Part shown: piece after piece, positions 13,901 through 22,800 of the stretch
Position numbering within the stretch: the stretch's first letter is position 1
How the letters are laid out: each line of letters opens with the position of its first letter
Origin: Dolomedes plantarius
Taxonomy: Eukaryota; Arthropoda; Arachnida; Araneae; Dolomedidae
NCBI GenBank assembly: GCA_907164885.2
Contig: OU015498.1
Span: 130,548,151-130,612,150 of the forward strand
Reading direction: 5' to 3'
DNA: 64,000 nucleotides
The notes under the pieces: model-generated
Seen by the model: the letters and a program-made list of their open reading frames with translations, nothing else
Told to the model about the DNA's origin: nothing
The model's database searches: none
Translations under genes and position numbers: made by a program

Positions 13901-16900
13901 TGTTAAGATAATTTTTTATTACAAATAAATTGTGTGGTTTTATTGGATGAAGTTTGACGATTACTTTATCACTAGTAAAATATACTTATTTAAATTTGAA
14001 AAAAGCACTTAATAAAAACACTTTTACTTCACTAATTGTTTCATAACTTGATTTCGTTTTGAATATTTATTTACTGTCTTTGTGTTACTGTGTGTAATAT
14101 TCTCTAACTGTATAATCAAAAGTAGTTTACCACTTTGTTCTCACTGTAAAATGGTCTAATTCTTCACTAATCACTAATTGTTTCATAACTTGATTTTGTT
14201 GCGAATATTTATTTACTGTTTTTGTGTAATCCTCTTACTGTATAATCAAAAGTAGTTTACCACTTTGTTCTCATTGTAAAAGGGCCAGTACTTTAATAAA
14301 GAAGACCTTTTGACTTAAATTACACTGGTTACTAAATAGGCTTGTCTTCTACCTAATTTTGGTAAATATCATTGAGACTTTTTGTACCTGTAGATCAACT
14401 GTCAGTACTGAGTAAAATAGGGTTGTAGTTACTGGAAGGAAGTCTTAACCACTGTGTCATGTCATCTCCACCAAGTGTTCATTGTCCTTTGATTTAGACT
14501 TTGATTCTGAGGAAACTTGTCATTCTTGATTGTCTCTAGCATTCAATTTGTTCTATGTGCAAGCCTTGCAAGCTTTACGTTCAACTTTATCATTGTAAGG
14601 AATAGTTAGTTTCTGAACAGTTCCACAATGTAAGAAGTGTTGAATTGTCCAAAATATACTGAGATGGGACTTTTTAAATTCTAGGATTTTGTTCTGAAAT
14701 GAATGGTTTTTTTTCCCCTAACATATTTCATCTGGAAAATTAATTTATTATCACTAAATTTGTTCCTTCTCCCAGGTTGCTTTTTTTCTGTTGTGGCTTA
14801 ATCATTTTTTCAGTCTATCTGAGGTTTTACTTTGTGCATTTTTGTTTTTGTTATGTCTTGAAACTATTCTAATGTTACAATTTAAGACTCCTGTTGAAAA
14901 TCTGTAAATCTGTATTACTTGAAGCTAAAGATGTTGTATTAGCATAAATTGTGATAATGGTTTTAAGCTTAAATTCCAAATTAGCAGCATGTTTTGGGGC
15001 ACTTAAACGAATCTCTATTATGCAAGTAATTATTGTAGAATCTTAAAGCTGTACCTTTAATAATATAATGTGTATCTATGTGTATATTTATAAATATGTA
15101 TTTTTTTTCATTACAATAAAGTAAATGACAAATGTGTAATTGTCACTTTCCTATATAGATATTAGTCTCTTTTTCCAAAATGCAATATATTCTAATATAA
15201 TTTATTTTCATATTGTTCAAGTTTTTGCAACTCAAATAAATATAGATGTAACTGAAGAGGTAAATTCAGGTAACAGGATCCCACACGTCTTTGATTTGTA
15301 AGGTTTTAACTGATATGTCCTTCTAAGCAAATTTTGATTCCCCTTGTGAGGTTTAGAGGAATTTTCTGTGTAGTTTTCTTATCTTACACTACTTATTGTA
15401 TAGTTTGTTTTGTTGTTTGAAAAGGAACATAAAAAGTGCACAGTTTATGACATTCAGAAATTTTTAATTTTTTACAATGTATTGAAGAACTATTGGTGTT
15501 CTTTGCAAAAAAATGTATTTTTGAAAAGTTAAATTTTAAGAAAAATTGGGAAACATGTACATTGTATTGTATGATCTACTTTCGAATGAGAAAAAAAAAA
15601 TAGAAATATTTGTTTATGTTTTAATTAAAGAAATTACAAAAGGAAAATTTCCCATAGTTTAAAATATGTATTGATCTACAAGGTCAATTAAGCTGTTGTA
15701 AAAGTTCCTTATTTAAATAATCTATTGCATAGGAATTTTTAAAAATGTTTAACTTTTGTCTAAAGTTTACTACTACTTTTTGTAGAACTAGAGGCTTTTC
15801 CCCTAGGCTCGCTATGCTCTCTTTTCGTACGGGGCCTTCGGCCCCTGATAAGGCTTCCTTGTACATCTTTCCTCTGTTAGGGCTAATAGCAAGATACATG
15901 AGGGTGATTCTCGGGCAATGTTACAGCTTCCATTCATTTACTGTTGTCACCCTTATGCAAAGGGCTTTTCATCACTGTTGAATTATCAGCTTTAAAATTC
16001 AATTAAAAATCGAAATTTTAAGATAGACTTGAAATGAGGTTTATATGAATAAGAAAGCTTTCAGCTTCCAGATGATGTAAGTATTTTCTTTGTAAGATAA
16101 AAATTCGAGTACCATCGATATTACATCCACGTATGGGACGATATTTCTTGAAAAACTGTTTCATTTTTTGATGAAAATATTAGTCTGTTTTAAAATATTG
16201 TTAAACAAATGAAGTCTAGTTTGAAAGAGAAATGTCTGTAGTCTTAGATTGTAAAATGATCAAAATTCTATGATCATTTTTTGGCGAGCTATTGTAATCT
16301 GAAGATGAAAAAGTCAATATTTTCCCACAAAACATAAAATAATAATAATAATAATTTAAAAAAAAACAACTTAAAGTCCGACAAAGATGAGACATGTGTT
16401 ACTTTGGTCCCCCTATTTTTTTTGCATCCATTGGTATCACTCTCAACCCCATAACCCCAGTGGTTTTGGAGGAGATAGCGTAACAAGCTTTTGACAGTGG
16501 CAGCAGCGGGAGTTACTTTTTTGTAGAATAGAGAGACTCTATTCTATAAAACTCTTTGTAAGTGTCAAGCTAGTTAATTGGAAATGCAATAGGTAAGTTT
16601 CTTGTATAGTTTAGTTAATGGAGTTAGGAACAGTGGTTAACTGTTGCATCAGGATTAATTGATAAAATATGAATGTTTTTTCAAAGTTAAGTGTTGTACT
16701 TTGGTGTGCTTTATGCAGCTTGTCTTGTATTTTAGTCCATAGAAATTTTTAATTATCATTTATGGATGTTACTCTGTTGTTAGATTAATGGACAAATTGT
16801 AACTATAATGGCAGTATTTAGTATGAGTTATATGAAATTTTTCTGAGTTAAGTTAAACTAAATCTATTATAAATGTTTTTGAATTCTACTTCTGGAATTG

Positions 16901-17517
16901 AATTTTTCTCTGTACTCTAACACACACCTCTCTTAAAATTTTTGTAAAGGTTCAGTTTGCATTGTACTTGAATAAAAAATATATAAATGATATAATTCTG
17001 ATTCAAGTTTTAAATCTGTTGCAGTTCCACGATTTAGTCTGAGTCAGTAATTTACCATTAAAAGTTTATTCTCATTTGAATAGTTATCTGAATTTTTAAT
17101 TTTTTTTCAATTTCAGAATGGTTACAGTCAAAAGGTACTCGTCGGGATTTTGAGCACTTAGATTCCATAACATTATCCAATATTCTAGAGGAGTTTTATG
17201 AGAACCTGACTAAACCTGATGGGGAAGAATACAGTGTGAGTACCATGCATACAATTCGAGCCAGCATCAGCCGTTACTTAAGTCTGCCTCCTCAGAGTAA
17301 ACCTTTTAGTATTATACGAGATCGAGAATTCAAGAAAGCAAATGAAGCCTTTTATCGGCGTATCAGACGTCTCCAAAGCCCTCGACAACCTGCCTTCCAT
17401 TATGCACCCGGACAAACTGCAATTTGGCAACCTCACCCCTCTACTGTTAACATCCCCTGTAACAGTAATGGCATAATGCTAGTCCAGCTTGGTCCTCATC
17501 CTCATCCTCAACAATAA
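881..17517 (+). CDS. Host gene, 3' six exons: FCS/MYM-like zinc finger protein with C-terminal SAM-like (Crypton recombinase-derived) domain
   Basis: Six exons (881-1271, 2962-3050, 5152-5341, 9423-9610, 13517-13745, 17117-17517) join with phases 1, 0, 1, 0 and 1 and give 1488 nt, that is 495 codons plus TAA. Every border is GT/AG. The N-terminal part seen here has a CxxC...CxxxC finger (CDWCKKDL, then EYCSTECL) of the FCS/MYM kind. Then follows a Ser/Thr/Pro- and acidic-rich linker with an Asp run. The last 170 residues (WDEIAQRS, VFREWLQS, DGEEYS, IRASISRYL, REFKKANEAF) match the SAM-like N-terminal half of the DUF3504-type domain of ZMYM2/3/4, QRICH1 and KIAA1958 proteins, which derive from Crypton tyrosine recombinases. 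The catalytic half is absent: the protein stops about 50 residues after the SAM-like domain, ending in a His/Pro-rich tail. A nuclear, chromatin-associated role is inferred from the family. The 5' end lies outside the window. No ortholog symbol can be assigned. Confidence 0.85.
2239..2628. mobile_element. hAT-type MITE with 8-bp TSD
   Basis: An 8-bp direct repeat CTCTAGAC (2239-2246 and 2621-2628) flanks a 374-bp element (2247-2620). Its ends are imperfect inverted repeats: CAGTGATTCCCAAC on the left and GTTGGGAACCACTG on the right. CAGTG...CACTG ends with an 8-bp target duplication define the hAT superfamily. There is no coding capacity. It sits in the intron between host exons A and B. Confidence 0.93.
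2962..3050 (+). CDS. Host gene exon B: linker
   Basis: The acceptor CAAATTTTAG ends at 2961 and the donor GTAATA starts at 3051. It is 89 nt. Its first two bases complete the Ala codon left open by exon A, and it ends in phase 0. It encodes a polar linker (ESRSSSPQLIVPDE) with no recognised domain. Confidence 0.82.
3217..3231. repeat. Poly-C run
   Basis: Fifteen consecutive C in an otherwise AT-rich intron. Length may be unreliable in assembly. Confidence 0.9.
3800..4107. repeat. Two-copy 154-bp tandem duplication in intron
   Basis: The unit starting GCTACCCCAGGCAACATT at 3800 is repeated from 3954 with a few substitutions and small indels. Both copies contain CCTCTCTGAAGTATAAAG and the following AT-rich block. 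It is non-coding and lies in the intron between exons B and C. Confidence 0.88.
4857..4916 (+). other. Near-perfect 23-bp hairpin in intron (miRNA-like or foldback)
   Basis: The arms 4857-4879 and 4894-4916 are reverse complements over 23 positions with a single change that would be a G-U wobble in RNA. The loop is 14 nt (4880-4893). The 60-nt size is within the range of a pre-miRNA stem, and it lies on the sense strand of the host gene intron. It may equally be a small foldback repeat. No seed was matched to a known miRNA. Confidence 0.5.
5152..5341 (+). CDS. Host gene exon C: acidic linker
   Basis: The acceptor TACCACTAG ends at 5151 and the donor GTAGAT starts at 5342. It is 190 nt, entering in phase 0 and leaving in phase 1. 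It encodes an acidic segment (DSDPEIEPDAESDLDLE) followed by a Cys/Lys-containing stretch. The open frame fits both neighbours only with these borders. Confidence 0.82.
5467..5488. repeat. (TA)n microsatellite
   Basis: Eleven uninterrupted TA units in the intron after exon C. Confidence 0.85.
5879..8400 (+). mobile_element. ORF1-only non-LTR retrotransposon with 12-bp TSD
   Basis: A 12-bp direct repeat CATCTGCAGTTT (5879-5890 and 8389-8400) flanks a 2498-bp insert (5891-8388). The insert begins CCCCAGCG and ends in a short A/C-rich tail (AAACCAACCAACCAAA). It carries a gag-like ORF1 with CCHC knuckles, but no endonuclease or reverse transcriptase region follows: from 7654 to the tail there is T-rich non-coding DNA. 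The 3' region has two related copies of a TTTAGCACAGCTTGTC... block (about 8000-8050 and 8325-8380). Target-primed integration is implied by the TSD and tail, so the missing ORF2 product presumably came from a full-length relative. It lies in the sense direction in the intron between exons C and D. Confidence 0.85.
6386..7653 (+). pseudogene. LINE ORF1 (gag-like, three CCHC knuckles), broken
   Basis: The frame opens at ATG 6386 (MDISFQ) and has a TAA at 6611-6613. It continues in the same frame to 7294, then needs a frameshift to reach SEES-stop at 7653. The central part has tandem zinc knuckles: CFQCQRYGHSKVSC, CAHCAEVGHDSDNC and CVNCQGDHVAYSWTCPKW, followed by EKEIQTLKV. This arrangement is typical of ORF1 proteins of Jockey/I-related arthropod LINEs, which bind the element's RNA. 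One stop and one frameshift make it inactive. The overall length, about 420 residues, is near the usual size. Confidence 0.85.
9105..9245. repeat. Compound microsatellite (CA)n-(TA)n-(TTTA)n
   Basis: A long CA tract passes directly into a TA tract and then TTTA units. It ends about 180 bp before host exon D. Any open frame through it is an artefact of the dinucleotide repeats. Confidence 0.95.
9423..9610 (+). CDS. Host gene exon D: acidic linker
   Basis: The acceptor CCTCTTTTAG ends at 9422 and the donor GTAAAT starts at 9611. It is 188 nt, and the first two bases complete an Asp codon from exon C. It encodes an Asp/Ser-rich region (NDFDDSDVIEEHS, DAFECLDDAQD). No known domain was recognised. 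Confidence 0.8.
10583..10769. mobile_element. Pogo/Tigger-like MITE, 187 bp, TA TSD
   Basis: The ends are inverted repeats: CAGATGGCTCTCTGTTTAAC on the left and the reverse complement of CAGTTGGCTCTCTGTTTAAC on the right. TA flanks both sides (10581-10582 and 10770-10771). Inner copies of GTCCTTAAGTAGAGATCGTC-like sequence are repeated. The TA target and CAGT-type ends fit Tc1/mariner of the pogo branch. There is no coding capacity. Confidence 0.85.
10873..10950. repeat. (TA)n(CA)n microsatellite
   Basis: A long TA tract ends in a short CA tract that directly abuts the next MITE. Confidence 0.95.
10949..11121. mobile_element. Pogo-like MITE, 173 bp, inside a (TA)n/(CA)n tract
   Basis: The ends are inverted repeats of about 20 bp: CAGTGGAATCTCGATCGATC on the left and, on the right, GATCGAGATTCCACTG. 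The right side is flanked by TA repeats and the left by CA repeats. Inside, ATCGTTTTTCCG and ATCGTTTTCCCGC are related subrepeats. It is non-coding. Confidence 0.85.
11163..11318. mobile_element. Foldback MITE with 42-bp inverted repeats
   Basis: The arms 11163-11204 and 11277-11318 are nearly perfect reverse complements (AGATATAAAATTTTTCATGC outside, ATACTGGG inside). The centre of 72 bp is unrelated. No clear target duplication was found, so the superfamily is unassigned. Confidence 0.75.
11361..11407. repeat. Perfect 20-bp hairpin
   Basis: TTTAAAGAATGATTGCCCGG (11361-11380) is repeated as its exact reverse complement at 11388-11407, with a 7-bp loop. The arms are weakly extended by an AATGAAAT/ATTTCATT pair outside. 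It could be the remnant of a foldback element next to the preceding one. Confidence 0.8.
11519..12533 (-). mobile_element. piggyBac element, core-deleted, TTAA TSD
   Basis: TTAA at 11519-11522 and 12530-12533 flanks a 1007-bp element whose ends are inverted repeats: CCCGAGAGCGCTCGC on the left and GCGAGTTCTCGCGGG on the right. TTAA target with CCC...GGG ends is diagnostic of piggyBac. Subterminal palindromes of the form GGGTAT(C/G)(T/A)CATACCC occur near 11570, 12340 and 12498. It lies in the intron between exons D and E. Confidence 0.92.
11705..12280 (-). pseudogene. piggyBac transposase remnant lacking the DDE core
   Basis: On the minus strand an ATG at 12280 opens MARFLNYDEEIKQL, followed by a TGA. 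The frame then runs through an acidic Ser/Glu region to the piggyBac N-terminal motif (SRDVAFPVDAWNVLLNSNML). It then jumps to the basic segment AKKLKTKYKRC and a C-terminal Cys-rich end (ICPSNKD, KTKFMCKK) broken by several stops. The intervening catalytic region is deleted, so it cannot be active. Its terminal inverted repeats could still be mobilised in trans by a full-length relative. Confidence 0.8.
12805..12900. mobile_element. Solitary hAT-like end with poly-C run
   Basis: CAGCAGTTCTCAACCTTTTT followed by a GACTCGCGACTCC segment resembles the left end of SPIN-like and other hAT elements. No matching right end was found. A run of 15 C lies at 12874-12888. This is probably a truncated copy. 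Confidence 0.5.
13517..13745 (+). CDS. Host gene exon E: poly-Asp linker and start of SAM-like domain
   Basis: The acceptor TTATTCATAG ends at 13516 and the donor GTAGAA starts at 13746. It is 229 nt, leaving in phase 1. It begins with Met, but the in-phase acceptor shows this is an internal codon. It has a six-Asp run, an acidic linker, then RTTKRTTWDEIAQRSKLQ, which leads into the SAM-like domain completed by exon F. Confidence 0.85.
14031..14285. repeat. Two-copy tandem duplication, about 142-bp period
   Basis: ACTAATTGTTTCATAACTTG at 14031 recurs at 14173, and both copies continue through GTATAATCAAAAGTAG and CACTTTGTTCTCA. The second copy is shorter. It is intronic and non-coding. Confidence 0.85.
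15780..15965. other. GC-richer unexplained island in last intron
   Basis: In an AT-rich intron, about 180 bp with GGGGCCTTCGGCCCC (a short perfect palindrome at about 15821-15835) and neighbouring GC-rich sequence stands out. It has no convincing coding frame or terminal repeats. It may be an old transposon fragment. Confidence 0.4.
17117..17517 (+). CDS. Host gene exon F (terminal): SAM-like recombinase-derived domain and stop
   Basis: The acceptor TTTTTTCAATTTCAG ends at 17116. The first two bases complete a Glu codon from exon E. The exon carries most of the SAM-like domain: EWLQSKG, then SITLSNILEEFYENL, DGEEYSVSTMHTIRASI, RYLSLPP and FSIIRDREFKKANEAF. A basic stretch (RRIRRLQ) and a His/Pro/Gln-rich tail follow, with TAA at 17515-17517. 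This is the best conserved part of the gene. Confidence 0.9.
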
Positions 17518-18931
17518 AAGCAGGTAGTTATACAATGTACATAAAACGTGTGAATACAATAATGGAGTTATATAGTCCATTTTGTCTTTGAATATGTGCT
17601 TAGCACATTTTGCTCTATCATGTAAGGAACTGTTAGCAGTACATTGTTATGATTAAATACCTGATAACGGTAAAATGAGTAATTTGTGTTGCCCGGTGAA
17701 AACAAACAAAAAAAAATAATGTTGCGTAATCTTAGCAGATAATGTGTTTTGTCTGATTAAATTTTGGACTTTATTTTTATACTCAAGGAGATCTCGCTAC
17801 TCTGTACAGAGTATATGTACTTTCTGTGGAAATACAGTTTGTTGCCGAAGAGCAGCTGGCAGTAGTTTTCGGTTTTTTAGTCTAAAATGTCCCAGATAAA
17901 AGCAAATGTATTTTAGTTCTTCAAGTGGACAGCTGTAGTTAATTTTATTTGTTTCTCTTTGTCATATTTATTGTGCTGTTCTAGTTTGTTTGAATTTATG
18001 TATTTATTTTGTAATTGTAGATTGACTTGCATTTTTGTGAATATTTTAAAATATTGCTTTAGTTTTTTTTTAGACCATTTTCAAATTATGGGATTTATAT
18101 TTAAATACATTGTATGCTGAAGAACTTGAACTACATTTATACCATGAATAAATTCAGATGTGCTTAGACAAAGCTGCTGTGCAATGAATTTTATCATTTT
18201 TGGATAAATTCAAAATATAGTTCTCCAATCATAGGCGTCTTGCATTTTTTAGAGCTTTGATTTTTGTTCTGTATTGATAAGTATATTTAAATTTAATATA
18301 AATTTACATTTTTTTTCCTCGCCAATGCTCATACAAATAGCATAATGCAAAGCAATAATTTAAATTAATGTTTTATGCAACGAAAGTATGAAAATATTTT
18401 ATTTTGCACAGCAATATTTGAAATGCTTGAAAAACTTATTTTTCATAATTTGTCATGATTTTTCTATGCTGAAAACACATCAGGGATAGTTGTAAAAAAT
18501 GATTTTTTTAAGTGTAGACTATTACTGCATGTTTCTGTGTTGTCTCCTTTGATGGCAGTATTAAGTGGAAAAAAAAAAAGGCAGTTTGTTTTATTTCTCT
18601 TATGTTGTAGGTGGAGAGCTTATCTTCTGCCTTTGTAGCTTCCTTTCATATTGGTTTTGCCTGCAGATGTAAATTTATAATCACTGAAAATTCCTCATTT
18701 TATCCTGGCTTTTAATTAAAAATATTTTAGTTAGATATGTTCTGTTGTGTGAAAAAGTTTTTTTTTTCATAAAAATTTATATAAATTTTTTTGAGCATAT
18801 GTACGTGTTAAAAGTTTATTTTGAATCGCAAATTTTATTCTTGGTTCAGATAAATTTTCATCCACAAATCAGTGTTTATGTTAGTATCTTTTTATCTTGT
18901 GATATGCAATCTGCAAATTAATCTTATTTAT

Positions 18932-18948
18932 TTATATATATATATATA

Positions 18949-19036
<88 letters not shown>
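18932..19036. repeat. (TA)n microsatellite, about 100 bp
   Basis: Long TA tract with one short interruption, downstream of the host gene. Confidence 0.95.
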
Positions 19037-19038
<2 letters not shown>

Positions 19039-19789
19039 TTTTTTTTTTTTAGTGGAATTTACCATGTATATCTGTCTAGCATGGTACATTCCATTTTACT
19101 GAAACATTTTTATTATATTTTATTCCAATGTCAAGTCAGTTTAAAGCTAGTGTTGTGTCAATGTGAAAGGGCTGCAAAGCATTTAGTGCAATATTGTATA
19201 TTAATTAAAATGAAAATTAAATGTGCAAACTTAATTATTTAACTATAAATCAATGTAAATAATGCATGTTCTTCTCAGACCTTTTTGAGTACAACAATAA
19301 ATGAATTATATTCAACATATACACATATATATATATATATAGTAGTTGCTCTTTATGAGCATTGCAACACAAGATTTTGTTGAACTTTTTAAATAGTCTG
19401 AATTTTATCATGTCTTTTTTATAATCTAGGTTAAATTTAGCTAAGGTATAGAATCAGCTGGAAAAATTTAGCTATGCCCAATTTTGTATAAATTTTTTAA
19501 ACCTATAAATTCTGGACATTTATTTATTGTAATCTTGCATTAGTTTATGCTTCATAATCAATTATTGTTGTCTATATAATTTGTTGATGACTTGTACATA
19601 AGAGTTGTGACTTTTTTCGTGATTTTAACCTTTATTGAAAGATTGAACTGTCTCATTTTATGAATTCATTAAATAGGGTTTTTTTAATTGATAGCTTTTT
19701 GTTTGGAATGATTTCCATAAAAATTTGTAAAATAATACATGATTTAATCATCTTTACATGAGGTACAATTTTTGCTAGGCAAAATGCTT

Positions 19790-19801
19790 TCATATATATA
19801 T

Positions 19802-19853
<52 letters not shown>
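19790..19853. repeat. (TA)n microsatellite
   Basis: TA tract with a short CATACA interruption. Confidence 0.9.
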
Positions 19854-19856
<3 letters not shown>

Positions 19857-22800
19857 TGAAATGTTTTTTGTTTACTTATTGTAAATAAAGATATGTAAAC
19901 TTTTTTCATCTGATTAAATTATTTCTCTTTTGATTTAACATTTATAATTTGCTAATTTTGTTTTTTTATGAGAAATTAAGTTCATATTGTTTGCCATTTA
20001 GAGCTTTTTGTTCAAATTTTTCATATCATGAAATAAAATTTTCTTTCTATTTGTTATTTTCCCTTATTGTTTTTTTTTTTAATTCTTGTGTTTCAGTTTT
20101 AATTTTATCAATTTAATTTCAAGCATTTAATAATCCCGAAAGTTCCTCATAATTATTGACCTAATACTGGGAGTATTTATATTACATTCAAAGTAATGAA
20201 AAATAATTTTTTAATGAAAGACTAAAATACTGGATACTTAGAAATTTAGCAGTTAATTTTTTTAAATGACTTTCTAAAGCACTTGCAAGAAAAATGTTTA
20301 TTTTAATGCATAAATACTTTGTTAGATTTCATATATTTATCAATTCAGCTCTCCTTAAAGAGTAAAGTTGTCAGAGTATCTACTATAATTTTTAATAGCT
20401 ATCTCTATATAGCAGCTAAACCAAAAATTATTATATATTAAGATTTTTCATTTGCTTATAAAATTGGATCATTTTGAGAGTTAAGGACAATAAGTAAATC
20501 CAATCCACAAATTGAGATATATTTTAATTAAAAAAATTTTTTTTTTTCATGAGCAATCTTTTGATGTAAAAATAGGCTGCATATCACATAATTGATGAGT
20601 TTCTATAGGTCTATATATTTTTAGCTCTGTTAAAAACTGCTTAGTTGGAACTAATAAAAAAACTCATGGTATTTAATTTAATTTTAAGTTAAGCAGAGGT
20701 TATATATATATATATTTTTAATAATATAGAATCGGTGTTTAATGTAGATGACTAAGTGATGAAATAGAATTTTCAACTTCAAGTCATTTACTTTGCGACA
20801 CTATTGAAAAGAAAAATTGCTATGTTTGCTCTTGATGAATAAATTGCTTGTGAATATTTAGAACATATACTATTGCATATCACATACTCTGTCATGAGAT
20901 AGAATGTGTATAAATTGTTTAGAATGTTAGTTAATTTTTTTTCACAGTATTTTTGATAAATTTTCTGTTCAGATTAATATTAAATTTCTAATCTTGCTCA
21001 TAAGGCACCATCCACCTTTTGTGAAGTACAAATAACATAATATTATAGGAACATTAAAATATTTTTCAACACACATTATCGTTCTTTTTAGAAATTAATC
21101 TGAAGATGAAACACATTTTCTCTCAGTTTGTTTTGGTACATTCCTAATTTGTCTATTATTTTGTTTTCTGGGTTGCATTAATTGTTAGTATTGTACGCTC
21201 TTGCAGTGATATTTTAAATCCTCATATATTCACTATTTTTAAAAATCATTTTAGATTAAATTTTGTAAAAAAAAGTAAAGACTTACAAAAGCAATTTTTT
21301 AACTTAAGCTATTTAGATGTGTCAGTTGATCTGAAATATCTAAGTATTCATATCAGCATTTTTAATATATAAACAAATTGTTTTTTTTTTTTTTTAGATG
21401 GTTATACTATGCGCGAACAACAAACAAAATGTTATCTGCATTTTGGAAATTTCCTTTTCTCTATTCTTTGAATATGACTAATATTGATTCATTGTTATTT
21501 TTCTTTGGGTTTCAACAGTTTTGAAGTTTATGTTAATGCCTTAAAATTTTAATCTATAATTTCTAAACTGTGAATTGGGGCTTCTGAAACTGTAGCAAAA
21601 CAAAATTTCATAGGGATTTTTATATATATTTTTAAAATGTTCTGAAATTTCGTTCTAATTAGAAATAAAAACACAGGGAACAGAGGGAAAATTCATTATG
21701 TTTCCTTTGAATTTCCCTTGTAAATGTATTGTAATATTACCATAATAAATAGATTTTGTATGAAAAGGGGAAGTGGTAATAAATTTTAATTAATTTCAAT
21801 GATACTTTGTAAAACAAAACAGCAAAACAAAGTGATTAAAAAAATATAAATGCTTAGCATTGTACTGGGTCTTTAAAAATTGATTTGATTTGTCCTGGAG
21901 AAATGAGTGTAGTTTAATAATTTAACTGTAATTTTTATATAAAAAATGTTACTTAACCTGAATATAAATTTGATTATTTATAAAATTTAATATTGACTTG
22001 CTTTCAAATCCTGTGTTCATCAGGATATTTCTAGAATATATTAATTTATATTATGAGTTTATGGGTGACTCATATTACTATTAGGTCAAATATTTTATCT
22101 TAATACTTTGTACATTGATTAATGTGGTATGTATCACTAAATAAGTCCTCAAAATTGGAGTTTTTTCTGATAATTCTCTTGTGATTTAATTTATTAATTT
22201 TAGGAAGCCAAATGGTGTTTGGAAATCTACAGTAAACTATTAGCAATGTTATAGAGCTTTTGTAGGTTTAAGGTGAACATATAAAAATAATAGGAAGAGT
22301 TGATCCTTTCAATATGTTTAGTGAGTATGACATGACTAATCCATTCTCATATTTTAAGTTTAGTGATGAGTATGTTTATTGCGCAGATACTTTCTAAGTA
22401 ATTCTGTCAGGAATAAATTAACATTAAAATTTGTTTAGTACTTGTTGTCCTTACTATCTTTGCAAAAAATTAATGGCATTTTTGGATAAACAGTTTCTCT
22501 GTTCTACCTTTTATTTATTTATTTACAAATGATCAATCAAGCATTATGGATCTACAAATACTTCCAGTGTTACACTGTTTGTTTTGGTAAGCAAATCCTT
22601 TTAGTTTTCTTATATTTTGCAAAACCTATAGCTATTTATTATTATTTAATTTTAAATTTCTGTTCTTATTTAATAAAAAAATGTATTTAGTTATAAACTG
22701 TGGTCACAAAATGTGTAAACAATTTTCATTTGATATTTTCTCCAAGTTTCTTCTATTTAAATATCTATAATATCTGTTAACCATGTTATGCTTACCTCAT

